The notes beneath the pieces were generated by a model that saw nothing but the letters and a program-made list of their open reading frames with translations, was not told the origin of the DNA and ran no database searches. Below, piece after piece: positions 20,662 through 29,513 of a DNA stretch of 64,000 nucleotides. The stretch lies in assembly GCA_016703335.1 (NCBI GenBank), contig JADJCG010000032.1, forward strand, positions 1 to 64,000, read 5' to 3'. How positions within the stretch are numbered: position 1 is the stretch's first letter; each line of letters starts with the position of its first letter. The position numbers and the translations under genes are program-made. Origin of the DNA: Caulobacteraceae bacterium. GTDB lineage: Bacteria > Pseudomonadota > Alphaproteobacteria > Caulobacterales > Aquidulcibacteraceae.

Positions 20662-21900
20662 ATGTCGGAAATCTACGACGTTGTCGTCATCGGCGCGGGC
20701 GCCGCTGGGATTGGCGCCGGACGCCGGCTCGCGAAGGCTGGCGTTCGTTTCGTTGTGCTTGAGGCGCGCGACCGCATTGGTGGGCGGGCGCACACCATCA
20801 CCGCGAATGGCCTCCCACTCGATTTGGGGTGCGAGTGGCTGCACTCGGCCGAGCATAACGTCATGACCGGGATCGCCGAGGCGAGCGGCTTCACCGTCGA
20901 TCGCAGCGAAGCGCCGTGGCGACGTCAAAGCGGCGGCCATGGCATCACGCCCGCCGATCTGGCGGACTTCGGCGAAACGTTTCAGCGCTTCGAAAAGCGC
21001 ATCGATGCGGAGGCGGAGAAAAACGCACCGCGCCCCGCGAGCGAATATTTGGAGCCAGGGTCGCGTTGGACCGCGATGATGAACGCGATCTTCTCCTATA
21101 TTAGCGGCGCGTGCCTGCATGAGATCGATGCCGCCGACTACGCGCGCTACGAGGATACGGGCAACAATTGGCGCGTGCGCGAGGGCTATGGCGCGCTGTT
21201 TGCTGCGCTGGGTACGGAGCTACCAGTCAAACTCGGCGTCGAAGTGCGCGCGATCGATCATGGCGGCTCGGCCATTAGCATCGAGACGTCGCACGGCGTG
21301 ATCGAGGCCCGCGCTGTGATCTTGACCCTGCCGACGTCGAAATACGAAACCCTGCGCTTCACGCCTGACTTGCCTCACAAGCGCGCAGCAGCGGCGGCCT
21401 TGCCTCTCGGTGCAGCGGAGAAGGTGCATTTTGCGCTGGCGGATGCGGAAGAGTTTCCAGTCGACGGCCATCTCTTTGCGCGCATGGACGCTGTCGACAT
21501 GGGCTCGTACCATTTGCGTCCGCTCGGGCGCCCGGCGATTGAGGTCTATTATGGCGGATCACTGGCGCATCGCTTGGCGCTTGCAGGTCCTGACGCGATG
21601 GTGGATTTCGCGAAGCAGGAATTGGCGAGCTTGCTCGGCGCCAGCTTTCCCGCGCGGCTGACGACGTTGGCGACAACAGGCTGGGCCGGCGATCCAATGG
21701 CGCTAGGCTCGTACTCATACGCAAAGCCGGGTTTTGCAGACGAACGCGCGGTTCTTGCGGCGCCGCACGACAATCGTTTGTTCTTCGCTGGCGAAGCCTG
21801 TTCGCGCGCGCACTATTCAACCGCGCACGGCGCGTTCGAAACAGGCCTACGCGCGGCAGAGGAGGCGTTAGCTCAGTTCGAGCCATCTCCGCGCGCGTAG
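20662..21900 (+). CDS. Flavin-containing amine oxidase family protein
   Basis: FAD-dependent oxidoreductase, 412 aa. The N-terminal dinucleotide-binding motif DVVVIGAGAAGIGAGRRLAK is followed by VLEARDRIGGRAHT (the GG doublet of the amine oxidase family) and LGCEWLHSAEHN. The C-terminal FAD-binding segment is LFFAGEACSRAHYSTAHGAF, then ETGLRAAEEALAQ. It resembles monoamine/polyamine oxidases; the substrate cannot be inferred. No signal peptide. Its end overlaps the convergent TIR gene by 28 bp. Intact. Confidence 0.92.
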   Translation: MSEIYDVVVIGAGAAGIGAGRRLAKAGVRFVVLEARDRIGGRAHTITANGLPLDLGCEWLHSAEHNVMTGIAEASGFTVDRSEAPWRRQSGGHGITPADLADFGETFQRFEKRIDAEAEKNAPRPASEYLEPGSRWTAMMNAIFSYISGACLHEIDAADYARYEDTGNNWRVREGYGALFAALGTELPVKLGVEVRAIDHGGSAISIETSHGVIEARAVILTLPTSKYETLRFTPDLPHKRAAAAALPLGAAEKVHFALADAEEFPVDGHLFARMDAVDMGSYHLRPLGRPAIEVYYGGSLAHRLALAGPDAMVDFAKQELASLLGASFPARLTTLATTGWAGDPMALGSYSYAKPGFADERAVLAAPHDNRLFFAGEACSRAHYSTAHGAFETGLRAAEEALAQFEPSPRA

Positions 21901-23447
21901 CCAACAATCGCCGCACGCACGAAGTCATCGAAATTGATGCTGTCGAGATGCGGCGGGTGCTTGGCCCAGGGCGGACCGTCGAGCATCTGTACGGTGATCT
22001 CCGGCCTCTTGCCATTGGAGCGGCGCCGGCGTGTCAGTGCGTGCTCAGCTTCCTTCTCCACCCATTCCGATTCCGCGGCTGATTTTGACCAGCAGAGATG
22101 GAAGAGGTCGGCTTGCTCGATCTCGCGGCGCAGGCGCGGGCTCCATTCTTCGCCGGATTTGAGCGAGGTGCGGTCGAAGAAGTGCTGCACGCCTGCGGCT
22201 TCGTAGGCGGTCGCGATGGCCGAGACGGTTTCGCGGTCCTTGCTCGAATAGGAGAGGAAGACGCGCTTATGGCGTTTCAAGCGCACTTTACCGCCGGTCG
22301 AGGCGGCTTCCTTTTTCGGTCCACCAACAGGCCGCGTGAACGCAAGTACGCCGATCTGTGCGTCGTCGATAAAAACGCGCGCCAGGAACACAACCTGCTT
22401 CACGTCGGCATCGGCTTCGGCCGTGAAGTTGAAATCGAGCGGCTCGCCTTGCCACGTGCGCCGCTGCAGCGCGCCGTCACAAGCCCAGCGGCACATCGCC
22501 AACCTTCATGCCGCTCGGCGCCGCATCGGTGCGTGGATCAATCTGGCGCGCGGTCTTGATCACGTCCTTCAGATCTTTCGGCTGATGGATGACGATGCGC
22601 ACAAGCTCGGGCGATTCACGCCGAAGCTTCTTTGGTGCAAAAGCGGTCGCATCTGCAGGCGCCGAAGGCGTTGCCTCGCGGCGTAAGCGCGGCTGCTCTT
22701 TCGGTTGTGGTGGCGCTTGTGGCTGCGGCGCCGGCGAGACAGTTGCCGGCGGCGGAACAGGTTCAGGCGCGCCGGGTTGCTCTGCCGGTTGCTCTTCGGC
22801 GGCGCTCTCATTGGTCGACGGTTGCAGTTCGCCGCCCGCGCCGAATGAATCGTCTGGTCGTGCTGTCTCGCCTGCATCATTGCTGCCAACGACGACGTCC
22901 TCGTCTGCGAGATCAGGCGCTGGCTCGGAAGTCTCCGGCGACAGCTCTTCTTCTTGGTCGAGGTGTTCCTCAATGGGCGGAACGGGGGCGACCTCAACGA
23001 GTGGCGATGGCGGTGTTTCATCCACGGGCGGCGCTGGCGGCGCTTCATCGACCGGCGGCAACGGATGCGCGCGCGTGACGCCATCGGCGTCCGTCTCGGC
23101 GCGGCGCCGCGTCAGATCAGCGGCGCGAGCGCGTGCATCGGCGAGCAGCATGGTTTGCCAATTGCCCGGCAGAAAGCCGAACGCTTCGCGCGCATCAGGC
23201 TCGGCCAAGATCAGCTGTGCGGTGCGCAGCGTGTTCGCCAGCACATGCAGCAGCGCCACGAACGATACATCGCGCGTCGCCGCGTGGCTCAATACGATGC
23301 CGACATTGGCCGCGCCTTGCAGCGCTGCCGCTGTATCCTGATGGAGCCGAAGCTCGCGGCGCTCAGAGCGTCGAGTCCAAAGCCGGCGGCAACGTCGCCC
23401 AAATCGGGCAAGTCGGCGTCCGCGGCCAGCAAATAACCGTTCGACAT
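21873..23447 (-). pseudogene. TIR-domain protein with long Pro/Glu-rich linker, two frameshifts as written
   Basis: Start ATG 23447 gives MSNGYLLAADADLPDLGDVA; a shift near 23340 leads to DTAAALQGAANVGIVLSHAA and VSFVALLHVLANTLRTAQLI, faintly like a Clp-N repeat. Residues ~125-280 are low complexity (VDEAPPAPPVDETPPSPLVE and similar). Then VRIVIHQPKDLKDVIKTARQ and MKVGDVPLGL; a second shift at about 22480 leads to a predicted beta domain (ADADVKQVVFLARVFIDDAQ). The C-terminal TIR domain has VFLSYSSKDRETVSAIATAY, FFDRTSLKSGEEW, and SEWVEKEAEHA with the candidate catalytic Glu. TIR domains of this kind commonly act as NAD+ hydrolases in conflict and defence. No partner gene is adjacent. Confidence 0.75.
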
Positions 23448-23594
23448 GCGTACCCCCAGGGTCCCTCTAGCAGGGCGCCTTGATGCGGCGGCTTTTATGG
23501 GGCGCCGCTAGCATTGCCCGCAAGCAATGGCCGATAGGAGTGTTTCTCTGTCGCACAAAACGACGCTACAAGGGCGTGAGATGGAGAATCCTCG

Positions 23595-23912
23595 ATGCGC
23601 GTAGTGGCCGTCCTTTCAGTGCTTGCCTTCCTCGGCGCCTGCCAAACGCCGTGCCCAGCGCCGGATACGGGCCCCATAAACACGTCATTTCGCTGCGAGG
23701 ACGGTTCGCTATTGAATGCGACGTTTACGCGAAACCCGGACGCCGTGCGTATCGCCCAGGAGGGGTATGTCGTGGTCGAATTGCCCGCACGCGTCACCGG
23801 GTCGGGCTATCGCTACAATAACAACGGCGCCGAACTGCGCGGGCGCGCCAATGAAGCTCATTGGACGCGCCCTGGCGCCGCGGAAACCGTTTGCCGCGAA
23901 ATCGAGGAATAG
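23595..23912 (+). CDS. MliC-like lysozyme-inhibitor lipoprotein
   Basis: 105 aa. A lipoprotein signal ends VLSVLAFLGAC, so Cys16 would be lipidated. The mature part has the MliC pattern: F-R-C-E-D-G (here SFRCEDGSLLNATF) and a Cys close to the C-terminus (ETVCREIEE) for a disulphide, with RYNNNGAELRGRANEAHWTR matching the loop that blocks the lysozyme active site. MliC proteins inhibit C-type lysozyme at the outer membrane. Single gene between two leftward genes. Confidence 0.8.
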   Translation: MRVVAVLSVLAFLGACQTPCPAPDTGPINTSFRCEDGSLLNATFTRNPDAVRIAQEGYVVVELPARVTGSGYRYNNNGAELRGRANEAHWTRPGAAETVCREIEE

Positions 23913-23920
23913 CGGCGCGG

Positions 23921-24451
23921 CTAGTTGCGTCGCTTCGCAGCCTTCATCAGCTCATCTTTGCGCGCCTTCATCTCGGCGCCCAATTCCTTGAGATCGAGAT
24001 CGGACTTCTTCGCCTTGGCGAACATGCCGTCGCGTTGCTCTTCTTCTTTGACGTGATGCTTGATCATCTCGCCGAGCACGGTGACTTTCGCGTCCCAATG
24101 ATCGTCGCCCGGCTTACCGGCTTCGATCTCAGCGATTAAATTCTTGGCGCCGTCATGCTCGACGTCGGCTTCGTCCATCATGTCTTCTTCGATGCCCGCT
24201 TCGCGGCATGCGGGGTAGAAGACCTTTTCCTCGATCTGCGTGTGAACGGTGAGCGCTAGGCAGATTTGCGTGGCGAGCTTTTGCTTTTTTGAAGCGCTGT
24301 TGGTTTGTTCGAATTGGTCGAACCACTCTTCGACCTGCCGATGGTCGTCCTTCAGCAGTTTGATTGCGTCCGGACCGGACGCTGATTTCGGCGCGCCCTT
24401 ACGCGATTGCGTTTTGGTGCGGCTTTCACTTTGGCTCTGGGTGACGGCCAT
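23921..24451 (-). CDS. Hemerythrin HHE-domain protein
   Basis: 176 aa, cytosolic. After a basic N-terminus the hemerythrin-like helices carry the His/Glu ligands of a non-haem di-iron site: LLKDDHRQVEEWFDQF, ALTVHTQIEEKVFYPACREA, EADVEHDGAKNLIAEIE and MIKHHVKEEEQRDGMFAKAK. The C-terminus is Lys/Arg-rich. Proteins of this type bind oxygen, nitric oxide or iron and often respond to oxidative or nitrosative stress. Confidence 0.92.
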   Translation of the reverse strand: MAVTQSQSESRTKTQSRKGAPKSASGPDAIKLLKDDHRQVEEWFDQFEQTNSASKKQKLATQICLALTVHTQIEEKVFYPACREAGIEEDMMDEADVEHDGAKNLIAEIEAGKPGDDHWDAKVTVLGEMIKHHVKEEEQRDGMFAKAKKSDLDLKELGAEMKARKDELMKAAKRRN

Positions 24452-24534
24452 GGACGTTGCTCCTGTTTGAGATTTTGCTCAAAGAACAACGTCCAGGCTC
24501 CTCAGTTCCTTTTGCGAATGATCCGCAAGCGTGC

Positions 24535-24864
24535 TTAGTGACGGCGGTCCCAGCGGTTCTCGCGGCGATCCCAACGGTCTTCGCGACGATCGCGGACATC
24601 CTCGCGCGCATCACGCACATCTTCGCGTGCGTCGCGAACATCTTCAGCCCGATCGCGCCATCCGCCTTGGTGTTGCGCGTCGCGAATGTCTTCGCGCGCG
24701 TCGCGGATATCCTCGCGGTGGTCCCGCCGGTCTTCGCGGCGATCCCAGCGGTTCTCAGCGCGATCGTATCGATTTTCAACCCGGTCCCAGTTCCGCGCAT
24801 CGGCAGCAGGCGCGGCGATGGCCGTAAACGCGGCCACAACGGCGAGCGCTAACAAGTGTTTCAT
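24535..24864 (-). CDS. Secreted Asp/Arg repeat protein
   Basis: 109 aa. A signal peptide (MKHLLALAVVAAFTAIAAPA, cleavage after ADA) is followed by a mature chain made almost entirely of repeats of the form W-D-R-x-E-x-R and D-x-R-E-D-(I/V)-R-D-A, for example RREDRWDRRENRWDRRH at the end. The charge pattern suggests an extended highly charged helix or a disordered periplasmic chain. The DNA shows matching short repeats (cgcgcgtcgcg, gcggttctcgcggcgatccc). A good ribosome-binding site (GAGGAGC) precedes the ATG. Function unknown. Confidence 0.8.
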   Translation of the reverse strand: MKHLLALAVVAAFTAIAAPAADARNWDRVENRYDRAENRWDRREDRRDHREDIRDAREDIRDAQHQGGWRDRAEDVRDAREDVRDAREDVRDRREDRWDRRENRWDRRH

Positions 24865-24923
24865 AATGGAAGCTCCTCTGTGCCCCTCAGAGCTTCAAAC
24901 GAGGCGCGGCTGAGTTTCCGTCG

Positions 24924-26357
24924 CTAGCCGAGTGCGAATTCCAGCGCCGCATCGCGGCCAGCGGCGATGTCTTCGCGCGTCAGCGCGATCTCGACGTCTG
25001 GCGCAATGCCAGCATCGGGCTTCGGCGCGGGCGGGAAGCGCGCGATAAGAGGGACGTCCGCTTCGAGGCCTGATGCTGGCAGGCGCAGAAAGAAGAATGC
25101 GCCGCCATTGATGCCGCGCTGATTGCCGCCGGTGGGCGCACCGATGAGACGGCCGAGGCGATTGGTCTTGATGCAACTGGCGAACTGGAATGTCGCCGAT
25201 GAGTTTTGCGAGTCGATCAGCACGTCCACATCGCCGCGAAAGCGTGGACCGAGCGGTTCGATTTGATCCACATCCGCCTCGCCACGTAGATCATAGAACC
25301 CATCGTCGCGCGGCACGGCGTCGTCGCCCCAATTGCGGAACGAGCGATCCCAAGTGTCGAGATATTGGTTCAGCCGCTCCGGCGTTTGCCGATAGCGGGT
25401 GCGTCTCGCGTAGCCTTCACGCGCGATGGGCGCATCGATCAGCCGCGCCGCGACGAGATCGCCGCAATCGTTACCGCCTTCGTTGCCGCGCACATCGACA
25501 ACGAGCTTCGTGACATTCCGCGCCGCGATCTCCGCGAAGCTCTGATCGAGAAAGCCGCGCCAATCCCACTCCGAGTGGTAAAGCGCCCAGTTCGGCATGG
25601 TGAGCAGCGCCGTCTGCGCGCGGGGGTAGGTGAGCGTCCACACTGGGCCATTGTCTTCGGGTTCAGCGACGATCAGTGAGCGTCGCGTCGCCAGATCGAT
25701 CGTTGCAACCTCAAACGTTTCAACGCGCGACGATCCCGCCGGGCGCACGCGCAAGCGCACCGAGGCGCCGGGCCGATAGAGCAAGCCGTAAAACACATCG
25801 AACGTTTCGTAGCGATCTAAGCCGCGCACTTCGAGTAAGGCCCGCCGCTTAGCGTCATTGCTGCCGTCCGCACGAGCGTAAGGCGTGAGTGTGCGCAGAA
25901 TGCTCACCGTCGAACGCCCATCGACGCTGACCACCTCCGCGCCGCGCGCGAGCCGTGCGTCGCGGGACTGGTTCGCGAGCGCAACCATGCGCCCATTGAT
26001 CCATGCAAACTGAAACGGCAACAGGCGCTGCGCGTCGAACAGTTCCGCCTGCACCGCTTCCGACTGATTGTAGAAGTTCGCGTACGTGTGCCCGCATTTC
26101 ACCGTTGCGAGAAAGCGCGAGAGCAAAAGATAAGCTTCCGCTCGCGATTGTGGCCGCGACCACGCGCGCGCCAGCGCATCAAAGCGTGCGCCCATCTCGC
26201 GCGGCGTTGCATAGCGGTAGAGGCCGGGATGCAGCGTTTCGTACGCGTCGCGCAAAATCGCGATGTCGCCAGACACATCGCCCAGTTCCTCGTCCCAGGC
26301 ACTCGGGGCGAGTGCTGCAGCGCTAGCGCCCAACAAAACGCTTCTCCGCGACCACAT
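24924..26357 (-). CDS. S41-type serine peptidase, exported
   Basis: 477 aa. A twin-arginine-like N-terminus MWSRRSVLLGASAAALAPSA suggests export. The N-terminal helical domain (ILRDAYETLHPGLYRYATPR) precedes a PDZ-like segment and the tail-specific protease core: VVDVRGNEGGNDCGDLVAAR, DVLIDSQNSSATFQFASCIK, which holds the likely Ser nucleophile, then GRLIGAPTGGNQRGINGGAF. The C-terminus ends with PDVEIALTREDIAAGRDAAL. Family members cleave or remodel periplasmic proteins; the substrate is unknown. Divergent from ettA. Confidence 0.85.
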   Translation of the reverse strand: MWSRRSVLLGASAAALAPSAWDEELGDVSGDIAILRDAYETLHPGLYRYATPREMGARFDALARAWSRPQSRAEAYLLLSRFLATVKCGHTYANFYNQSEAVQAELFDAQRLLPFQFAWINGRMVALANQSRDARLARGAEVVSVDGRSTVSILRTLTPYARADGSNDAKRRALLEVRGLDRYETFDVFYGLLYRPGASVRLRVRPAGSSRVETFEVATIDLATRRSLIVAEPEDNGPVWTLTYPRAQTALLTMPNWALYHSEWDWRGFLDQSFAEIAARNVTKLVVDVRGNEGGNDCGDLVAARLIDAPIAREGYARRTRYRQTPERLNQYLDTWDRSFRNWGDDAVPRDDGFYDLRGEADVDQIEPLGPRFRGDVDVLIDSQNSSATFQFASCIKTNRLGRLIGAPTGGNQRGINGGAFFFLRLPASGLEADVPLIARFPPAPKPDAGIAPDVEIALTREDIAAGRDAALEFALG

Positions 26358-26479
26358 AGCGTCTCTCCCCGAACCTTTTGCAGCCTTTACGGCTGAAACG
26401 CCGCCCCGGATCGCTCGACGTTCGCGCCGGGCATCGCTATATCCGCGCTTCGATTTTCCCGACAGAACGGACGGCGACC

Positions 26480-28147
26480 ATGGCGGCTCAACCCGCGCAA
26501 TACATTTTCACGATGCAGGGCCTCACCAAGGCCTATCCGGGCGGCAAGAAGGTGTTCGAGAACATCTGGCTGTCGTTCTTCCCGGACGCGAAGATCGGCG
26601 TCGTCGGCGTCAACGGCTCGGGCAAGTCGACGCTGATGAAAATCATGGCCGGTATGGACAAGGATTTCACCGGCGAAGCTTTCGCCATGGCCGGCACCAA
26701 GATGGGCTACCTTGAGCAGGAGCCGCAGCTCAACGCCGCGCTAAACGTGCGCGAGAACGTCGAAAGCTGGTGTGTCGAAAAACAATTGGTCACGCGCTTC
26801 AACGAAGTGTCGATGAAGCTGGGCGAAGATTATTCTGACGAGCTCATGGAGGAGATGACCAAGCTTCAAGAGCAGATCGATGCGTCCGACGCGTGGGATA
26901 TCGACAGCAAGATCGACATGGCGATGGACGCTTTGCGCTGCCCGCCGGACGATAGCGGCGTTGAGAAGCTCTCGGGCGGTGAACGCCGCCGCGTCGCGCT
27001 CTGCCGTTTGCTGCTCTCCAAGCCCGACATGCTGCTGCTCGACGAACCAACCAACCACCTCGACGCCGAAAGCGTCGCGTGGCTGCAGCATCACCTTGAG
27101 AATTTCCCGGGCTGCGTGATCCTCGTGACCCACGATCGCTATTTTCTCGATCAAGTCACGAAGTGGACGCTCGAACTCGATCGCGGCAAGGGTCACCCGC
27201 ACGAAGGCAATTACTCGGCATGGCTCGAAATCAAAGCTAAGCGCGCCGAGCAAGAATCTTCCGAAAGCGATAGCCGCAAGAAAGCGCTCGTGCGCGAACT
27301 GGAATGGGTGCGCCAGTCGCCGAAAGCGCGCCAAGCCAAATCAAAAGCGCGCCTCACGCGCTATGACGAAATGGCGGCGGAGGCCGAGCGCGAAAAGCAG
27401 ACCTTCGCGCAAATCCAGATCCCGCCCGGCCCGCGCCTGGGTCAGAACGTCATTGAGTTCAACGGGCTGAAGAAGGCGTTCGGCGATAAGCTGCTGATCG
27501 ACGGCTTGAGCTTCAAGCTGCCGCCAGGCGGCATTGTCGGCATCATCGGCCCGAACGGCGCTGGTAAGTCGACCTTGTTCAAAATGATCACCGGCCAGGA
27601 AAAGCCGGACGAGGGCACGATCTCGATCGGCGAAAGCGTCAAGCTTGGCTTTGTCGATCAATCGCGCGATGCGCTCGATGATAAGAAGAACATTTGGGAA
27701 GAAGTGTCCGGCGGCCTCGATATTCTCGAAGTCGGCAATCGCGAAATTCCGTCGCGCGCTTACGTGTCGAGCTTCAACTTCAAGGGCGCGGATCAGCAGA
27801 AGAAGGTCGGCCAGCTCTCGGGCGGTGAACGCAACCGCGTCCACTTGGCCAAGACGCTGCTCACCGGCGCCAACGTGCTGCTGCTCGACGAACCGACCAA
27901 CGACCTCGACGTCGAAACGCTGCAAAGCTTGGAAGCCGCGCTCGAAGATTTCGCCGGCTGCGCCGTCGTCATCAGCCACGATCGCTGGTTCTTGAACCGC
28001 TTGGCCACGCACATCCTGGCGTTCGAAGGCGACAGCCACCTCGAATGGTTCGAAGGCGATTTCGACAGCTACGAAGCGGACAAGATGCGGCTTGGAACCG
28101 ACGCGCTCATCCCGCACCGCATCAAGTTCCAGAAGTTTGGGCGCTGA
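26480..28147 (+). CDS. ettA: Energy-dependent translational throttle protein EttA (ABC-F)
   Basis: Cytosolic ABC-F ATPase that binds the ribosomal E site and gates entry into elongation according to the ATP/ADP ratio. 555 aa from ATG 26480, the usual EttA length; longer frames lack support. Two nucleotide-binding domains: Walker A GVNGSGKST and GPNGAGKST, signatures LSGGERRRVALCR and LSGGERNRVHLAKTLL, Walker B MLLLDEPTNHLD and VLLLDEPTNDLD. The linker between them has the arm-like ELEWVRQSPKARQAKSKARL. No transmembrane segments. A membrane-protein gene follows 1 bp later. Confidence 0.97.
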   Translation: MAAQPAQYIFTMQGLTKAYPGGKKVFENIWLSFFPDAKIGVVGVNGSGKSTLMKIMAGMDKDFTGEAFAMAGTKMGYLEQEPQLNAALNVRENVESWCVEKQLVTRFNEVSMKLGEDYSDELMEEMTKLQEQIDASDAWDIDSKIDMAMDALRCPPDDSGVEKLSGGERRRVALCRLLLSKPDMLLLDEPTNHLDAESVAWLQHHLENFPGCVILVTHDRYFLDQVTKWTLELDRGKGHPHEGNYSAWLEIKAKRAEQESSESDSRKKALVRELEWVRQSPKARQAKSKARLTRYDEMAAEAEREKQTFAQIQIPPGPRLGQNVIEFNGLKKAFGDKLLIDGLSFKLPPGGIVGIIGPNGAGKSTLFKMITGQEKPDEGTISIGESVKLGFVDQSRDALDDKKNIWEEVSGGLDILEVGNREIPSRAYVSSFNFKGADQQKKVGQLSGGERNRVHLAKTLLTGANVLLLDEPTNDLDVETLQSLEAALEDFAGCAVVISHDRWFLNRLATHILAFEGDSHLEWFEGDFDSYEADKMRLGTDALIPHRIKFQKFGR

Positions 28148-28148
28148 T

Positions 28149-28562
28149 ATGGTTGGCTATGCGCTGATGACGGTTGCGATCCTGCAATTCACGCTGATCC
28201 CGCCGATTGCCGATCTCAATCGCTCGCACGCGTTCAACGCGGCGTGGCCCCCACACGCGCGCTTTCATGTCGTGACGCAAATTTTGCTGACGTCAGCGCT
28301 TGGGCTGGTTGCGTTGTTCTTCCTGTGGTCGGGACGCGTGTCTCCCGCGCTCGGCGTGTGCATAGCCACGATCCTGGCGGCTGTTGCACTCGGAAGCTTC
28401 TTCTTAAGCGCGGGCGCGTCGCGGCTCTACGGCGGGCAAGTGAACGCGCGCGAAGGCCTCGCCGGCGTTCGCCTAGGCGCAATCGACGGCAACATCGCCA
28501 ATTTTGCCGTCGCTGCGCTGCTGTTCGGGATTGGACGCCTGTTGGTGCTGTTCGCGGCTTAG
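28149..28562 (+). CDS. Four-helix membrane protein of unknown function
   Basis: 137 aa from ATG 28149, one base after the ettA stop. Hydrophobic segments: YALMTVAILQFTLIPPIADL, VVTQILLTSALGLVALFFLW, LGVCIATILAAVALGSFFL and IANFAVAALLFGIGRLLVLF, consistent with four transmembrane helices. The motif HAFNAAWPPHARFHV between helices 1 and 2 is probably conserved in the family. No named function recognised. Confidence 0.75.
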   Translation: MVGYALMTVAILQFTLIPPIADLNRSHAFNAAWPPHARFHVVTQILLTSALGLVALFFLWSGRVSPALGVCIATILAAVALGSFFLSAGASRLYGGQVNAREGLAGVRLGAIDGNIANFAVAALLFGIGRLLVLFAA

Positions 28563-28573
28563 TCGCGACGCGT

Positions 28574-28927
28574 TTATCGAAGAGGCTGGTCGGCGGACTT
28601 TCCGACGTCGCGGATATCCACGCCATCTTCCCAAGCCAAATAGCTCGATTGGCCGCCGCCGCCGGGATGCAACTTCGCAACGCCCGTTGCTTCGATCTCG
28701 CGCATCAGCTCCAGCGAGTTCTTACGGTTGAGCCCCGAGTGGTTCTCGACAACATCGGCCGACGACTGGCGCATGTTCTTCTGCAGCATCGATAGATATT
28801 TGAAGAACTGTGTGGTTGTGCTGTTTGCGCCCGAGCCGATAAATGGCTTCTCTTTGCGCATCTGATAGCGGCATCGTTGGCCTCCCAAAACCGCGCTCAG
28901 GTAACTACCTGCGACTGCTAGAGGCAA
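28574..28927 (-). CDS. Hypothetical protein, uncertain
   Basis: Open frame of 117 codons. The C-terminal two thirds look protein-like (FFKYLSMLQKNMRQSSADVV, ENHSGLNRKNSLELMREIEA, YLAWEDGVDIRDVG), resembling a small helical, winged-helix-like protein. The N-terminal part is less convincing, and the true start may be internal or in another frame, given the damage just to the right. No family recognised. Confidence 0.4.
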   Translation of the reverse strand: MPLAVAGSYLSAVLGGQRCRYQMRKEKPFIGSGANSTTTQFFKYLSMLQKNMRQSSADVVENHSGLNRKNSLELMREIEATGVAKLHPGGGGQSSYLAWEDGVDIRDVGKSADQPLR

Positions 28928-29029
28928 GGAGAGCGAAGCGAGAACATGGGCCGGTCGAGAGGAGCCGTCTGTAGTGGCTCGCTGCGATTTTGCACGTCTG
29001 GCGGAGTTCGCTCAACACACTGATCCGAT

Positions 29030-29510
29030 ATGATCGCGGCGCGAATCTGTGCGGCACTACCGCCGCCATCTCGCACTTGACGCCGCTTACGGCGAAACAG
29101 GGGCAGTCGCGGGCGTGTTCTTCAGCGATTGGGCTGCGAAGGCGTTACAGCGTCAGCAACGCAGTGACGCGCCGCGCAGATGACGGCGCGCGCGAGTTGC
29201 CGCTTCTTTGTCGACATTGATGAAGTACCGCCGACGGCCATCGCGACGACATTGTCGACGGCTCGTGTGGCTAGGCCATGAGGGGCAGTTGGTCCGCACC
29301 TTATGGAGAATCCACGCCGCGTGCCGGTGTGGTCGCAAAACCAGATCGCGGCGACAGTGCCCGGCGGCGGGCCAGTGCGTGCCCCTCGTCACCAGCGCAG
29401 GCGTTGACGGCGATCGCGGGAAACGTCGGCGCATGAGTGGCGTTGGAACACACCGCTTATCAGCCCGCCGATCGCTGGGCGCGATCGGGGCTAAAGTGAA
29501 CGCCCGATTC
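29030..29510 (+). pseudogene. Endonuclease V (deoxyinosine 3' endonuclease), multiply frameshifted
   Basis: Pieces in changing frames follow the order of endonuclease V: ALDAAYGETGAVAGVFFSDW (substrate-side strand with the first catalytic Asp region), RELPLL, IDEVPPTAIA, DIVDG (catalytic Asp), VWLGHEGQL, IHAA plus the equivalent of P-V-(V/I)-G-V-A-K-T, PLVTSAGVD, MSGVGTHRLSA and ARRSLGA. The intact enzyme initiates repair of deaminated adenine. Here at least five frame changes in under 500 bp make it non-functional as written. Identified from motif order only. Confidence 0.55.
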
Positions 29511-29513
29511 CGC

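Noticed and set aside
22589..23341. 250-aa Ser/Gly-rich plus-strand frame
   Set aside because: Antisense of the Pro/Glu-rich linker in the TIR protein.
24457..24852. Hydrophobic repeat frame (for example VLAAIPTVFATIADILARIT) on the plus strand
   Set aside because: It is the antisense of the Asp/Arg repeats; periodicity comes from the repeat DNA, and the minus-strand frame has the signal peptide and the ribosome-binding site.
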